A DNA stretch of 53,990 bases from Cupriavidus sp. (lineage in GTDB: Bacteria > Pseudomonadota > Gammaproteobacteria > Burkholderiales > Burkholderiaceae). The notes beneath the pieces are model-generated. The model searched no databases. It was not told the DNA's origin and worked only from the letters and a program-made list of their open reading frames with translations. Each line of letters begins with the position of its first letter. Position 1 is the first letter of the stretch. The DNA lies in contig JAPSLC010000036.1 in assembly GCA_031181345.1 (NCBI GenBank), positions 1-53,990 on the forward strand, written 5' to 3'. The translations under genes were made by a program, and so were the position numbers. Shown here piece by piece: positions 24,892-33,952 of this stretch.

Positions 24892-25605
24892 ATGGAAGCC
24901 TTCCACAACGTCAACCTCCCCTCGCTGCTGGACACGCTGGTCAGCCTGACCGCCGCCTTCGTCTTCGGCGGCGCGATCGGCTTCGAGCGGCAATATCGGC
25001 AGCGCACCGCGGGACTGCGGACCAATGTGCTGGTCGCGGTCGGCGCCGCGGTGTTCGTCGACGTCGCCAACCGGCTGCATGGGCACGATGGCGCGGTGCA
25101 TGTGATGGCCTACGTGGTGTCCGGCGTCGGCTTTCTCGGCGCTGGCGTGATCATGCGCGAGGAAGGCAATGTGCGCGGGCTCAATACCGCGGCGACGCTG
25201 TGGGGCTCGGCCGGCGTCGGTGCGGCGGCCGGTGCCGATCTGATTCTCGAGGCGATGCTGGCGACGGTGTTCGTGCTGGCGGCCAACACGCTGCTGCGGC
25301 CCATCGTCGATGCGATCAACCGCAAGCCGCTCGACGTCGAATCGGTCGAGGTCACCGGCACGGTCCACGTGATCGCGGACCGGGGCCAGCAGAAGGCGGT
25401 GATGGCGCAGCTCGAGGAGGCGCTGGAGCGCGGCGGTTATCCGGTGCACGATCTCGACATCCAGCCGTTCGGGCACGACGAGGTCGAGATCGAGGCGACG
25501 CTGGTGGCGAGCTCGTTCGATGGCGATGCGCTGGACCGCGTGGTGCAGCGGCTGGCCGCGCTGCCGGCCGTGCGGCAGGCGTTCTGGAGCCCGAGCACGA
25601 CCTGA
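24892..25605 (+). CDS. MgtC/SapB-family membrane protein
   Basis: The 237-residue protein has four or five membrane helices in the MgtC region: TAAFVFGGAIGFERQYRQRT, LRTNVLVAVGAAVFV, VSGVGFLGAGVIMREEGNVR, GLNTAATLWGSAGVGAAAG. A cytoplasmic ACT-like C-terminal domain runs from about 160 to 237. In pathogens MgtC helps survival in low magnesium and inhibits ATP synthase. For environmental homologues the role is unclear. The start ATG has GGAGCGCGC upstream. It is 88 bp after lysR and could be a separate unit. Confidence 0.88.
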   Translation: MEAFHNVNLPSLLDTLVSLTAAFVFGGAIGFERQYRQRTAGLRTNVLVAVGAAVFVDVANRLHGHDGAVHVMAYVVSGVGFLGAGVIMREEGNVRGLNTAATLWGSAGVGAAAGADLILEAMLATVFVLAANTLLRPIVDAINRKPLDVESVEVTGTVHVIADRGQQKAVMAQLEEALERGGYPVHDLDIQPFGHDEVEIEATLVASSFDGDALDRVVQRLAALPAVRQAFWSPSTT

Positions 25606-25726
25606 CCGCAGGCGCGGCTCCGTGCGGATTTCCGGGCCTCGTTTTTGTAGGACTACACCCACATTGCTTTCGGCGCGCGCTTGATAAGGTCCCGCCGGGC
25701 CCCTGTGTATCGTTCAGTCACACGGT

Positions 25727-25742
25727 TGACATTGACTTGTCA
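25727..25742. promoter_or_regulatory. TGACA-N6-TGTCA dyad upstream of small basic protein
   Basis: A perfect 5-bp dyad with a 6-base centre overlaps a TTGACA -35-like hexamer (25726-25731), 33 bp before the small gene start. No good -10 is obvious, so a regulator site is as likely as a constitutive promoter. Confidence 0.35.
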
Positions 25743-25774
25743 CTCCGTACCGAACAACAGCAGAGGTAAGCAAC

Positions 25775-26050
25775 ATGGCCCCGGCCCTTGTCAGCATGCC
25801 CGTGGAGCATGCCCGGGCTTTTGCCCGGATCCTGTCCGTGACCCGCGCCGCCTGGCGCTTGAATGAAGACGTGGAAACCAGCAGGACCGCGAAACCCGCG
25901 AAACCTGCGAGAAGCACCAAGGCCACGAAGGCCGCGCAGTCGGACACGCCTTCGCGGCGCCGCCGTACCGCCCACCTTGCCGAACTCGCGGCACGCGCTT
26001 TCGAGGCGCAGGTGATGGCGCTGCGCTGTCGCCAGGCCTTCGTCGGCTGA
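25775..26050 (+). CDS. Small basic hypothetical protein
   Basis: The 91-residue product starts at an ATG with AGAGG eight bases upstream and ends before a clear terminator, so it looks like a real monocistronic gene. An N-terminal helix-prone part (HARAFARILSVTRAAWRLNE) and a C-terminal helix (AHLAELAARAFEAQVMALRC) flank a central Lys/Ala/Thr/Pro linker (TAKPAKPARSTKATKAAQ) and RRRR. I do not recognise the family. The composition would suit nucleic-acid or polymer binding, but that is only a guess. Confidence 0.6.
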   Translation: MAPALVSMPVEHARAFARILSVTRAAWRLNEDVETSRTAKPAKPARSTKATKAAQSDTPSRRRRTAHLAELAARAFEAQVMALRCRQAFVG

Positions 26051-26179
26051 CGCCGATCCGGCTTGCGCATGCGCAGGTGCCATTGGCGCAAGCCAGCAGA
26101 GTGTTCCGCAGTACCTTGTAGTGCTTGTTCCGTTTTGCGCGCGACGTTTATGCGCGTTTGTGTGTCTCCTTGGTTCTTG

Positions 26180-26205
26180 GCCAGCCTGTCGGCTGGCTCT
26201 TTTTT
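26180..26205 (+). terminator. Rho-independent terminator after the small basic gene
   Basis: The stem GCCAGCC/GGCTGGC with a TGTC loop is followed by TCTTTTTT. It serves the rightward gene only, since the minus strand lacks a T run. Confidence 0.85.
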
Positions 26206-26236
26206 GCCCGCTAGCTGACATCACGGCATCACGGCA

Positions 26237-27250
26237 TCACGGCGTCGGTGCGAAATCCTTCACGCGCTCCACGCCGGCCATCGCCAGGCCTTCGTCGAGC
26301 AGATGACAGGCCGCGCGATGCGCCCGTCCCGCATCGCCGCCCGTCATCGGGCGCATCACCGGCTCCTGCTGCGCGCATTGCGGCATCGCGTGCGGGCAGC
26401 GCGGATGGAAGCGGCAGCCGGAGGGCGGTGCCAGCGCCGAGCCGATCTCGCCGACGATCAGTCCTTCGGCCGGCGGATGATCGGGATCGGGACGCGGCGC
26501 GGAGCCGAGCAACGCTTGCGTGTACGGATGGCGCGGCGTGCCGAACACCGCCTCGCTGGGCCCGCTCTCGGCCATGGCGCCGAGATACATCACGCCGACC
26601 GCGCTGCTGAAGTGCTCGACCAGCGCGAGATCGTGCGCGATCACGACATAGGCCAGCCCAAAGCTGCGCTGGATATCGGCCAGCAGATTGACGATCTGCG
26701 CGCGGATCGACACGTCGAGCGCCGAGGTGGGTTCATCGAGCACGATCAGCCGCGGTTGCAACGCGAGCGCGCGTGCCACGGCGATGCGCTGGCGCTGGCC
26801 GCCGCTGAACTCGTGCGGATAGAGCTCGAGCGCGCCGGGCGGCAGGCCGACGATCTCCAGCAGTTCGAGCAGCCTGCGCTGCAGCGCCGTGCGATCGCCG
26901 CCAAGTCCATGCGCCAGCAGCGGCTCGGCCAGCAGCATCCTGACCTTCAGGCGGGGATTGAGCGACGACGACGGATCCTGGAACACCGCCTGCACCTGCC
27001 GCCGATAGCCTTGCACCCCCTTGCGATCCAGCGTCGACACGTCCTGGCCATCGAAGCGAATCGCGCCGCCGGTGGGCTTCTCCAGCAACAGCAGCAGCCT
27101 GGCGATGGTCGTCTTGCCGCAGCCGGACTCGCCGACGAGGGCGAAGGTCTGGCCGGCGTCGACAGCGAAGCTGACGCCATCGACGGCGCGCACGTTGCCG
27201 CCGCCGCGCACGGCGAAGTGTTTTTTCAGGTCCTGCACCTCGAGCAACAT
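26237..27250 (-). CDS. Peptide-type ABC importer, ATP-binding protein (DppF/OppF-like)
   Basis: The 337-residue ATPase has Walker A in GESGCGKTT at 40-48, Q-loop FQDPSSSLNP, signature FSGGQ at 148-152, Walker B LIVLDEP at 168-174, and an HD switch (AHDLALVEH). The C-terminal oligopeptide/dipeptide extension has the CRFHPRCPHA cysteine motif. It is the last gene of the importer set and pairs with the upstream DppD-like ATPase. The ATG at 27250 has AGGAG upstream. An upstream in-frame extension would overlap the preceding gene. Confidence 0.94.
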   Translation of the reverse strand: MLLEVQDLKKHFAVRGGGNVRAVDGVSFAVDAGQTFALVGESGCGKTTIARLLLLLEKPTGGAIRFDGQDVSTLDRKGVQGYRRQVQAVFQDPSSSLNPRLKVRMLLAEPLLAHGLGGDRTALQRRLLELLEIVGLPPGALELYPHEFSGGQRQRIAVARALALQPRLIVLDEPTSALDVSIRAQIVNLLADIQRSFGLAYVVIAHDLALVEHFSSAVGVMYLGAMAESGPSEAVFGTPRHPYTQALLGSAPRPDPDHPPAEGLIVGEIGSALAPPSGCRFHPRCPHAMPQCAQQEPVMRPMTGGDAGRAHRAACHLLDEGLAMAGVERVKDFAPTP

Positions 27251-27306
27251 GGGCACTCCTGCGCTGGCTGCGATGTTCCGGGCTTGCAAGGTTGGGACGA
27301 TCGGCG

Positions 27307-28332
27307 CTACGCGCCGCTCGCCAGCCAGCACGCCACGCGATGGCCGGAGTCGAGCTCGACCTCGGGCGGATAGGCCTCATCGCACAGCGGCTTGCGATGC
27401 GGACAGCGCGCGGCGAAGCGGCAGCCGCCCGGCGGATCGATCAGGCTCGGCGGGCTGCCCTGGATGGCGAACAGCCGGTCCTTCTTCTGGCCGAAATGCG
27501 GAATCGAGTGGAGCAATGCCTGGGTGTACGGATGCGCGGGCCGCTTGTACAGCGTGCGCACATCGGCGGTCTCGACGATGCGGCCGGCGTACATCACCGC
27601 GACGCGGTGGCAGAGGCTGGCGGCCACGCCCAGGTCGTGCGTGATCAGGATGATGCCGACGCCGGTCTGCGCCTGGATCTTGCGAAACAGCGCCATCATC
27701 TGGACCTGGATGGTCACGTCGAGGGCCGAAGTCGGCTCGTCGGCCACCAGCAGCCGCGGCGCGCTGGCGATCGCCATGCCGGTCACCACGCGCTGCCGCA
27801 TGCCGCCGCTGAACTGGTGCGGATAGTCGTTCAGCCGCGCCTGCGGCGACGGGATGCGCACGCTGTCGAGCACCTCGACCACGCGCTGGCGCGCCGCCTC
27901 GCCGCGGGCGATGCCGTGATGGCGCAGCGGCGCGCCGACCTGGTCGCCGATCGTGAAGACCGGATTGAGCGAGGTCAGCGGGTCCTGCGAGATCATCGCG
28001 ATCTTGCGGCCGCGATAGACCTCGCTCATGGTCTTCTCCGAGACCTGCAGCAGATCCTGTCCATCGAGCACGATGCTGCCGCCGATGCGCGCGCCGGTCT
28101 GGCGCGGCAGCAGCCGCAGGATCGACAGGATCGTCATCGACTTGCCCGAGCCGGATTCACCGACCACGCCCAGCGTCTCGCCTTCGTGCACATGCAGGTC
28201 GACGCCGTCGACGGCGCGCACCACGCCGCGGCGCAGCGTCAGGTGCGTGGTCAGATTGCGCACGGCCAGCATCGGCGTGCCGTTTCGGGGTGCCGTCGAA
28301 GACCCTGCGGCGGCGGTATCGGTGTGGCTCAT
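27307..28332 (-). CDS. Peptide-type ABC importer, ATP-binding protein (DppD/OppD-like)
   Basis: The 341-residue ATPase has Walker A GESGSGKS at 58-65, Q-loop SQDPLTSLNP, signature FSGGMRQR, Walker B LLVADEPTSALD, HD switch THDLGVAAS, and a C-terminal CRFAARCPHRKPLC motif of the oligopeptide family. Its ATG overlaps the stop of the DppC-like permease by four bases (ATGA), so stoichiometric synthesis is likely. It forms the ATPase heterodimer with the downstream DppF-like protein. Confidence 0.95.
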   Translation of the reverse strand: MSHTDTAAAGSSTAPRNGTPMLAVRNLTTHLTLRRGVVRAVDGVDLHVHEGETLGVVGESGSGKSMTILSILRLLPRQTGARIGGSIVLDGQDLLQVSEKTMSEVYRGRKIAMISQDPLTSLNPVFTIGDQVGAPLRHHGIARGEAARQRVVEVLDSVRIPSPQARLNDYPHQFSGGMRQRVVTGMAIASAPRLLVADEPTSALDVTIQVQMMALFRKIQAQTGVGIILITHDLGVAASLCHRVAVMYAGRIVETADVRTLYKRPAHPYTQALLHSIPHFGQKKDRLFAIQGSPPSLIDPPGGCRFAARCPHRKPLCDEAYPPEVELDSGHRVACWLASGA

Positions 28333-29240
28333 AGCTGCCTCCTCTTGGGATCGAAGCGGTCGCGCAGCCAGTCACCGAGCAGGTTCGAGGCGAGGCAGGT
28401 CGCCATGATGGCGAGCCCCGGCATCGTGATCGCCCACCAGGCGTTGGTGATGTAGTTGCGCGCATCGGCCAGCATCAGGCCCCACGACACGTCCGGCTGC
28501 TGGATGCCGAGGCCGAGAAAGCTCAGCGAGGCCTCGAAGATGATCACCTGGCCGACCTGCAGCGTGGCCAGCACCAGCAGCGTGTTCAGCAGATTAGGCA
28601 GCAGGTGGCGGCGAAAGATGGTCAGCGTGCCGCAGCCGGCCACGCGCGCCAGCGCGACGTAATCGCGCTGCTTCAGCGACATCACCTCGCCGCGCACGAT
28701 GCGCGCATACCAGGTCCAGTAGGTGATCACGATCACCAGCACCACGGTCTCGAAGCCCGGTCCGAGCACCGCGGCCAGCACCAGTGCGAGCGCCAGCGAG
28801 GGAATCGACATCTGGATATCGACCAGGCGCATGATCAGCGCATCGAGCCGCCCGCCGAAGTAGCCGGCCAGCATGCCGGCGGCGGTACCGATGCCGCCCG
28901 AGATCAGGATCGCGTACAGCGCCACCACCAGCGAGATGCGGGTGCCGGCCATGATGCGCGTCAGCAGATCGCGGCCCATGTTGTCGGTGCCCAGCGGATA
29001 GGTCCAGTTGCCGCCGTCGAGCCAGGCCGGCGGCAGGAAGGCGATGCCGAGGTCGAGCGCATTGGGGTCGTGCGGCAGCAGCAGTTCGCCGCCGAGCGCG
29101 CAGACGACCAGTACCGGGAACACCAGCAGCGCGAACCAGGGCAGGGTGCCCCAGGCGATCGCACCGCGCCGGCGCACGGGCGCTGCGGCGGTGCCGTCGG
29201 CAGCCGCGGAAGCCGTTTTCGCAGCAGTCAGTTCAGCCAT
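28329..29240 (-). CDS. Peptide-type ABC importer, permease (DppC/OppC-like)
   Basis: The 303-residue inner-membrane protein shows the DppC pattern: an N-terminal helix after RRRGAIAWG, YPLGTDNMGRDLLTRIMAGT before the core, and the EAA loop around RVAGCGTLTIFRRHLLPN that docks on the ATPases. The last helices carry FLGLGIQQPDVSWG. It overlaps the upstream permease by 8 bp and the downstream ATPase by 4 bp. Confidence 0.95.
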   Translation of the reverse strand: MAELTAAKTASAAADGTAAAPVRRRGAIAWGTLPWFALLVFPVLVVCALGGELLLPHDPNALDLGIAFLPPAWLDGGNWTYPLGTDNMGRDLLTRIMAGTRISLVVALYAILISGGIGTAAGMLAGYFGGRLDALIMRLVDIQMSIPSLALALVLAAVLGPGFETVVLVIVITYWTWYARIVRGEVMSLKQRDYVALARVAGCGTLTIFRRHLLPNLLNTLLVLATLQVGQVIIFEASLSFLGLGIQQPDVSWGLMLADARNYITNAWWAITMPGLAIMATCLASNLLGDWLRDRFDPKRRQL

Positions 29241-30144
29241 GGCGAATCCTCGGGTCGATCAGGCTGTAGCTCAGGTCGACCAGCAGGTTGGACAGCACGA
29301 ACAGCACCGACGTCAGCATCACGCCGGCCTGCACCACCGGAAAATCGCGCGCGAACACGGCCTCGACGACGGTGCGTCCGACGCCGGGCCAGGCGAAGAT
29401 GACCTCGACCACGAAGGCGCCGCCGAGCATCGCCGCGAAGTAGACGCCGAGGATGGTGACCAGCGGAATGGCCGCGTTGCGCAGCGCGTATTTCCACACC
29501 AGCACGCGCTCGGGCAAGCCCATCGCGCGCCCCATGCGGATGTAGTCGCTGTCCAGCACATCGAGCATCGCCGAGCGCACGATGCGGGTTTGCGCGGCAA
29601 CGGGGTACCAGCCCAGCGCGATCGCTGGCAGCACCAGGCTCGACCAGGATTCGCGCCCGAAGGCGGGCAGCCAGTTCAGCTGCACCGCGAAGAACAGGAT
29701 CAGCAGCAGGCCCACCCAGAAGTTCGGCATCGCCTGGCCGACCATCGCGAAGACCTTGGCGAAGCGGTCGAACCAGCTGCCGCGATGGACGGCGGACAGC
29801 ACGCCGAACGGCACGGCCATCGCGATGGAGAAGGCGAGCGCGGCCAGCGCCAGTTCGACGGTGGCCGGCAGACGGTCGAGGATCAGGCCGAGCGCCGGCT
29901 CCTGCCAGCGGTAGGAGTTGCCGAAGTCGCCGGTCAGGGCATGGCCGAGGAACTTCAGGTATTGCGCGACCAGCGGCTGATCGAGGCCGAGATGCTGGCG
30001 CGTCTGCTCGATGACGTCGGGCGGCGCGTCGGCGGGCAGCAGCAGCGCCAGCGGATCGCCCGACAGGCGCGAGATCAGGAAGATGATGACGCTGGCGCCC
30101 AGGATGCTGACGAGGCCGTGCAGCAGTCGTTTCGCGATGGACAT
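29233..30144 (-). CDS. Peptide-type ABC importer, permease (DppB/OppB-like)
   Basis: The 303-residue permease begins with the DppB signature helix (LLHGLVSILGASVIIFLISR LSGDP) and has the EAA-loop region GRAMGLPERVLVWKYALRNA and the end LVDLSYSLIDPRIRHG. It forms the transmembrane pore with the DppC-like protein. ATG 30144 has a GGGAGG ribosome site. About 150 bp containing an inverted repeat separates it from the solute-binding protein gene, which may lower expression relative to that protein. Confidence 0.95.
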   Translation of the reverse strand: MSIAKRLLHGLVSILGASVIIFLISRLSGDPLALLLPADAPPDVIEQTRQHLGLDQPLVAQYLKFLGHALTGDFGNSYRWQEPALGLILDRLPATVELALAALAFSIAMAVPFGVLSAVHRGSWFDRFAKVFAMVGQAMPNFWVGLLLILFFAVQLNWLPAFGRESWSSLVLPAIALGWYPVAAQTRIVRSAMLDVLDSDYIRMGRAMGLPERVLVWKYALRNAAIPLVTILGVYFAAMLGGAFVVEVIFAWPGVGRTVVEAVFARDFPVVQAGVMLTSVLFVLSNLLVDLSYSLIDPRIRHG

Positions 30145-30192
30145 GCGAGCCTCCCGGTGGGACGTAGGGACGGGAATGGAATCGGCGGGCCA

Positions 30193-30276
30193 TCGTCGTT
30201 GCCGCGCAGGCGGGAACCCGGCGTCTTGCAGGCGTGGCAAGAAGACACTGGTTCCCGGCGTTCGCGGGGGCGACGA
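30193..30276. repeat. Imperfect long inverted repeat (REP/BIME-like)
   Basis: Two arms of about 35 bases (30193-30227 and 30242-30276) are imperfect inverted copies. Both carry the CGTCG...CGCG...GCGGGAACC pattern seen in dispersed palindromic elements of Burkholderiales genomes. It sits between the binding-protein and permease genes, where such hairpins often protect the upstream transcript. Confidence 0.65.
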
Positions 30277-30290
30277 AGGGCCTCACCGCA

Positions 30291-31898
30291 TCAATGCGCC
30301 TGCTTCAGGCTCACTTCCTGGAAGGCGCGCCAGTAATCGCGGATCGGCCACGGCACGTAGTTGACCTTGTCCTCGCGCCAGGCGAAGGTCACCAGCGGCC
30401 GATAGGTCGGCAGCCCGCCGAGCACGCGCTCGTGCTTGAGCCGCGCGATCTGCTTGAGCAGCTCGGTGCGCGCCGCCGGGTCCATGGTCTGGCGCTGCTT
30501 TTCGACCAGTGCGTCGACCTCGGCGTCGTTGGTGTACGAGTACGTGCCCCAGCCGCCCGGCTGATAGCTGTGCAGATGGCCGGACCATGCCAGCCCCGGA
30601 TCGCCGGGCAGGCCCTGCGACCACATCCAGCTGAGCACGCCGTCCATCTCCGGCGGACCGCTGCGGCCGCGCTTGCCCAGGCTGATCCACGCGCCGTACT
30701 CCAGATTGCGGACCTGGCAGCGGATGCCGACGGAGCTCAGATAGGCGTACATCGCTTCTCCCACCTCCTTGACGCCCGGTTCGCGCGGCGTGGTCAGGTT
30801 GTAGCAGGGCGTGTCGAAGCCGTTCGGATAGCCGGCCTGCTTCAGCAGTTCGCGTGCGCGCTTGGGATCGTAGGGATACGGCTTGAGCGCGGGATCGTAG
30901 CCGTTCGAGCCCTTGCCGACCTGCGCATAGCGCTCGCCCTGCCCGAACAGCACCCGCTTGATGATCGCGTCGACGTCGATCGCGTGCGCCGCGGCCTGCC
31001 GCACGCGCACGTCGTTGAACGGCGACTTCGGCATCTGCGTGTTGAAGTTCAGGAACAGGTTGTTGCCGCTGACCAGCGTCGCGGTCTTGACCCCCGGCAT
31101 CTTCTTGAACTCCTCGATCATCGACGGCGGCACGTTATCGATCCAGTCGACCTTGCCGGTCTTGAACGCGGCCACGCGGGTCAGGTCTTCCGGAATGACC
31201 TTGATCGTCAGCGTCTTCACGCCGGGGCGCTTGTCCTTGTTCCAGTAGTCGTCGAACGCTTCGAGCTTCAGTTCGTCCTTGACGGTGCGCGAGACGAATT
31301 TCCACGGGCCGGTACCGATCGGCTTCTTCGCGAACTCCTCCTCGCCGACCTTCTGGATGTACTTCTTCGGCATCGCCCACAGCTGCAGATTGCCGACCAG
31401 AAACTGGGCGTCGGGCTCCTTGAAATGCAGCTTGAAGCGATGCGGGTCGACGATCTCGAAGCGCTCGACCGACGAGACGTAGTGCGAGAAGAAGCTGCCC
31501 TTCGGATCGCGCTGACGTTGCCAGGAAAACTCCATGTCTTCGGCCGTCAGCGGATCGCCGTTGTGGAACTTGACGCCCTTGCGCAGCCGCACGTCGAGCA
31601 CGGGCTTGCCGTCCTTGCCGGTCTCGAGCTTCCAGCTCTCGGCCAGCCAGTTCTCGTCCTTCAGCGAGGCGTTGCGGCGCACCAGCATCTCGAAGATCTG
31701 GCCGACGAAATAGTGATCGACGCCCGCGGAAATGCGCACCGGGTCCAGCGTGGTGGACTCCGCGCCGAAGGCCACCGTCAGGCTGCCGGTCGCCGGCGCC
31801 GCCTGGGCAGATCCCCAGAGGGCCGTCAACGCGCCGATCGCCAGGGTGCCGATCGTGATCGTCAGCTTCGAGCGAGCCGATGCCGGATGCTGTTGCAT
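30291..31898 (-). CDS. ABC solute-binding protein, family 5 (peptide/opine type)
   Basis: The 535-residue periplasmic protein has a signal peptide (about 1-33, ending SAQA). It shows family-5 features: TLDPVRISAGVDHYFVGQIF, a block like LVRRNASLKDENWLAESWKL, LRKGVKFHNGDPLTAEDMEF, and KPIGTGPWKFVS. It delivers the ligand to the DppBC-like permeases. Family members bind peptides, but also opines, nickel, glutathione or sugars, so the ligand is open. The cluster context suggests an acid or amide derivative. The ATG has a very strong AGGAGG site. It is 87 bp downstream of the IclR gene, and a TTGTT-G-AACAA dyad (31938-31948) lies in that gap. Confidence 0.95.
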   Translation of the reverse strand: MQQHPASARSKLTITIGTLAIGALTALWGSAQAAPATGSLTVAFGAESTTLDPVRISAGVDHYFVGQIFEMLVRRNASLKDENWLAESWKLETGKDGKPVLDVRLRKGVKFHNGDPLTAEDMEFSWQRQRDPKGSFFSHYVSSVERFEIVDPHRFKLHFKEPDAQFLVGNLQLWAMPKKYIQKVGEEEFAKKPIGTGPWKFVSRTVKDELKLEAFDDYWNKDKRPGVKTLTIKVIPEDLTRVAAFKTGKVDWIDNVPPSMIEEFKKMPGVKTATLVSGNNLFLNFNTQMPKSPFNDVRVRQAAAHAIDVDAIIKRVLFGQGERYAQVGKGSNGYDPALKPYPYDPKRARELLKQAGYPNGFDTPCYNLTTPREPGVKEVGEAMYAYLSSVGIRCQVRNLEYGAWISLGKRGRSGPPEMDGVLSWMWSQGLPGDPGLAWSGHLHSYQPGGWGTYSYTNDAEVDALVEKQRQTMDPAARTELLKQIARLKHERVLGGLPTYRPLVTFAWREDKVNYVPWPIRDYWRAFQEVSLKQAH

Positions 31899-31985
31899 AT
31901 TGCGCCTCCTGTTGCGCCGAGCGGGACGGCGCGTGCCTTGTTGAACAACGGGACCGTGCGGTCGGGGATCTTGTTTCGCCGGGTC

Positions 31986-32783
31986 TTATTTCGGAAAAGC
32001 CGATTCCAGTTGCCGCACCACCTCGAGCAGGCGCGGCCGGACTTCGTTGAGCAGGAATTCGGGCGACAGGTTGTACGAGGGACCGCCGACGTTCAGCGCC
32101 ATCCTGGCCATGCCGTTGCCCGGCTCGAAGCCTCGCCCGATGCCGTTGACGTCCTTCTGCCAGTCTCCGAACGAGCAGGTCACGCCCAGCGAGCGGTGGT
32201 CCTCCAGTCCTTGTTCGATGCCCTTGCGGATGCGCGGCCATGCCACGTCGTCGAGTTCGCGGATCTGTTCGAGCAGCGCATCGCGTTCGCCATCGGGTGC
32301 CACCGCGAGCCACGCGCGTCCGATCGCCGAGGTCGAAACTGGAATGCGCGAGCCGATATCGAGCGTCAGCGAGATCGCTGCCGAGCTGCGGCAGTGCTCG
32401 ACATAGATCATCGACAGCCGGTCGCGCGCGCCCAGCGACACGGTGCCGCCGGAGAAGTCCGCGAGCTCCTGCATCAGCGGCCGCGCGACCTTGCGGATAT
32501 CGAGCCGCGACAGCATCGCGCTGCCCAGGCCCAGGCAGGCGGTGCCCAGAGCGTACTTGCTGGTGCCTTCGTATTGCGTCAGATAGCCGAGCCGGGTCAG
32601 CGTCGCGGTCATGCGCGACACGGTGGATTTCGGCAGACGGCAGCGCTGCGCGATCTCCTGATTGCCCAGCGCACGGTCGCTGGAACGGAAGCACGCCAGC
32701 ACTTCGAGTCCGCGCGCGAGCGCCGTGACGAAATGCCGGTCTTCCTTCGGTTCGGCCCGGGTCGTGTTCGAGCTGTCGCGCAT
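31986..32783 (-). CDS. IclR-family transcriptional regulator
   Basis: The 265-residue protein has the N-terminal winged helix (FVTALARGLEVLACF, NQEIAQRCRLPKSTVSRMTA TLTRLGYL). The IclR effector domain follows, with GTVSLGARDRLSMIYVEHC and RIPVSTSAIGRAWLA. IclR proteins control aromatic and organic acid catabolism. It is embedded between the Bug receptor and the ABC genes and is the natural candidate to control the whole leftward cluster. The start ATG 32783 has AGGAGT nine bases upstream. A methionine 15 codons earlier is possible. Confidence 0.93.
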   Translation of the reverse strand: MRDSSNTTRAEPKEDRHFVTALARGLEVLACFRSSDRALGNQEIAQRCRLPKSTVSRMTATLTRLGYLTQYEGTSKYALGTACLGLGSAMLSRLDIRKVARPLMQELADFSGGTVSLGARDRLSMIYVEHCRSSAAISLTLDIGSRIPVSTSAIGRAWLAVAPDGERDALLEQIRELDDVAWPRIRKGIEQGLEDHRSLGVTCSFGDWQKDVNGIGRGFEPGNGMARMALNVGGPSYNLSPEFLLNEVRPRLLEVVRQLESAFPK

Positions 32784-32854
32784 GGGGAATGGACTCCTGT
32801 TGGAAGGCCTGTCGGGCCACGGCATCGCTGCTTCCGGCGGTGCAGGCAGGACGT

Positions 32855-33853
32855 TCAACCGACCCGGATGCCGGTTTGCTGCACCAGCGACTGCCACACC
32901 CTCTGGTCGCGCTTGAGCAGGGCCGCGAATTCGTCGGCGCTGGTGCCGCGCGGCAGCATGCCTGCCTCCGTCAGCATGCGCGAGCCGTCGGGCGAGCGGA
33001 CGATGCGCGCGATTTCCGTCGACAGCCGGTCGATCACCGGACGGCTGCAGCCATGCGGGGCCAGCATGCCGATCCAGCCGATCGCCTCGAAGCCCTGATA
33101 CCCCGATTCCGCGAAGGTCGGCACATCGGGCATCGAGGGCACGCGGCTGGTCCCGAGCGTCGCCAGCACCTTGATGCGGCCCGCCTCGCCATAGGTGCGC
33201 GCCACCACGGTGGAGACGAAGCCGGCCGGCAGCTGCTTGGCCAGCAGATCGGCGATCGCCGGCGCATCGCCCTTGTAGGCGGCGTGCACGATCTCGACCT
33301 GCGCGCGCCGCTTGAACAGCTCGCCGTACAGATGCCCGGTCGAGCCGACGCCGAGGCTGCCGTAGGCCGAACCCGGATTCGCCTTGGCGTAGGCCGCGTA
33401 GTCGCGCAGCGACTTGACCGGCAGATCCGCGTTGGCGACGAATACCTGTGCGGCGTCGGCGACCAGCGACAGCGGATCGAAATCCGTCATCGGGTCGTAG
33501 AGCGGCTTGGGCTGGATCAGCGGACTCTGGATCAGCGCGGTATTGGTAAACAGCAGCGTGCGGCCGTCGGCGGGCGACTTGGCCACCTGCGCGGCGCCGA
33601 TCATGCCGGCCGCGCCGGGGCGGTTCTCGACGATCACGGTCTGCTTGACCGCCGCGCCGAGCCGGTCGGCGATGAAGCGCGTGATCGCGTCGGTGGAGCC
33701 GCCGGGCGGATAGGGCAGCACGATGCGGATCGGGCCGTCGATGGCGGCGGTGGCGGCGGTGGCGGGCGCCTGCGCGCCGGCAAGGCGCGGCAATGCCAGG
33801 CTGCCGGCGAGCGCGGCCGACGTCTGCAGCAGTTTGCGGCGGGACGGGTTCAT
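32855..33853 (-). CDS. Bug/TctC-family tripartite tricarboxylate receptor
   Basis: The 332-residue periplasmic receptor has an SRRKLLQ signal that looks like a twin-arginine or strongly basic Sec signal, cleaved near GAQA. The Bug fold markers are IRIVLPYPPGGSTDAITRFI, VENRPGAAGMIGAAQVAK, and a late block VPTFAESGYQGFEAIGWIGM. Bug proteins bind small carboxylates and related ligands. No TctA/TctB permease is present in the window, as for most Bug genes. The start has AGGAGACAGAC upstream. It is cotranscribed with the CoA ligase. Confidence 0.95.
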   Translation of the reverse strand: MNPSRRKLLQTSAALAGSLALPRLAGAQAPATAATAAIDGPIRIVLPYPPGGSTDAITRFIADRLGAAVKQTVIVENRPGAAGMIGAAQVAKSPADGRTLLFTNTALIQSPLIQPKPLYDPMTDFDPLSLVADAAQVFVANADLPVKSLRDYAAYAKANPGSAYGSLGVGSTGHLYGELFKRRAQVEIVHAAYKGDAPAIADLLAKQLPAGFVSTVVARTYGEAGRIKVLATLGTSRVPSMPDVPTFAESGYQGFEAIGWIGMLAPHGCSRPVIDRLSTEIARIVRSPDGSRMLTEAGMLPRGTSADEFAALLKRDQRVWQSLVQQTGIRVG

Positions 33854-33952
33854 GTCTGTCTCCTGATGTCATCGAGCGCTCGTGCGGCGCCCTTCCGATC
33901 GATTTGGGGGGGAAAAGGCTGCGCGGCGTTCGCCTGCGGCCTCCCGGCGGTC

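Noticed and set aside
26219..26242. Three tandem copies of CATCACGG at the end of the last ABC gene
   Set aside because: Too short and at a stop codon; likely a small slippage event without function.
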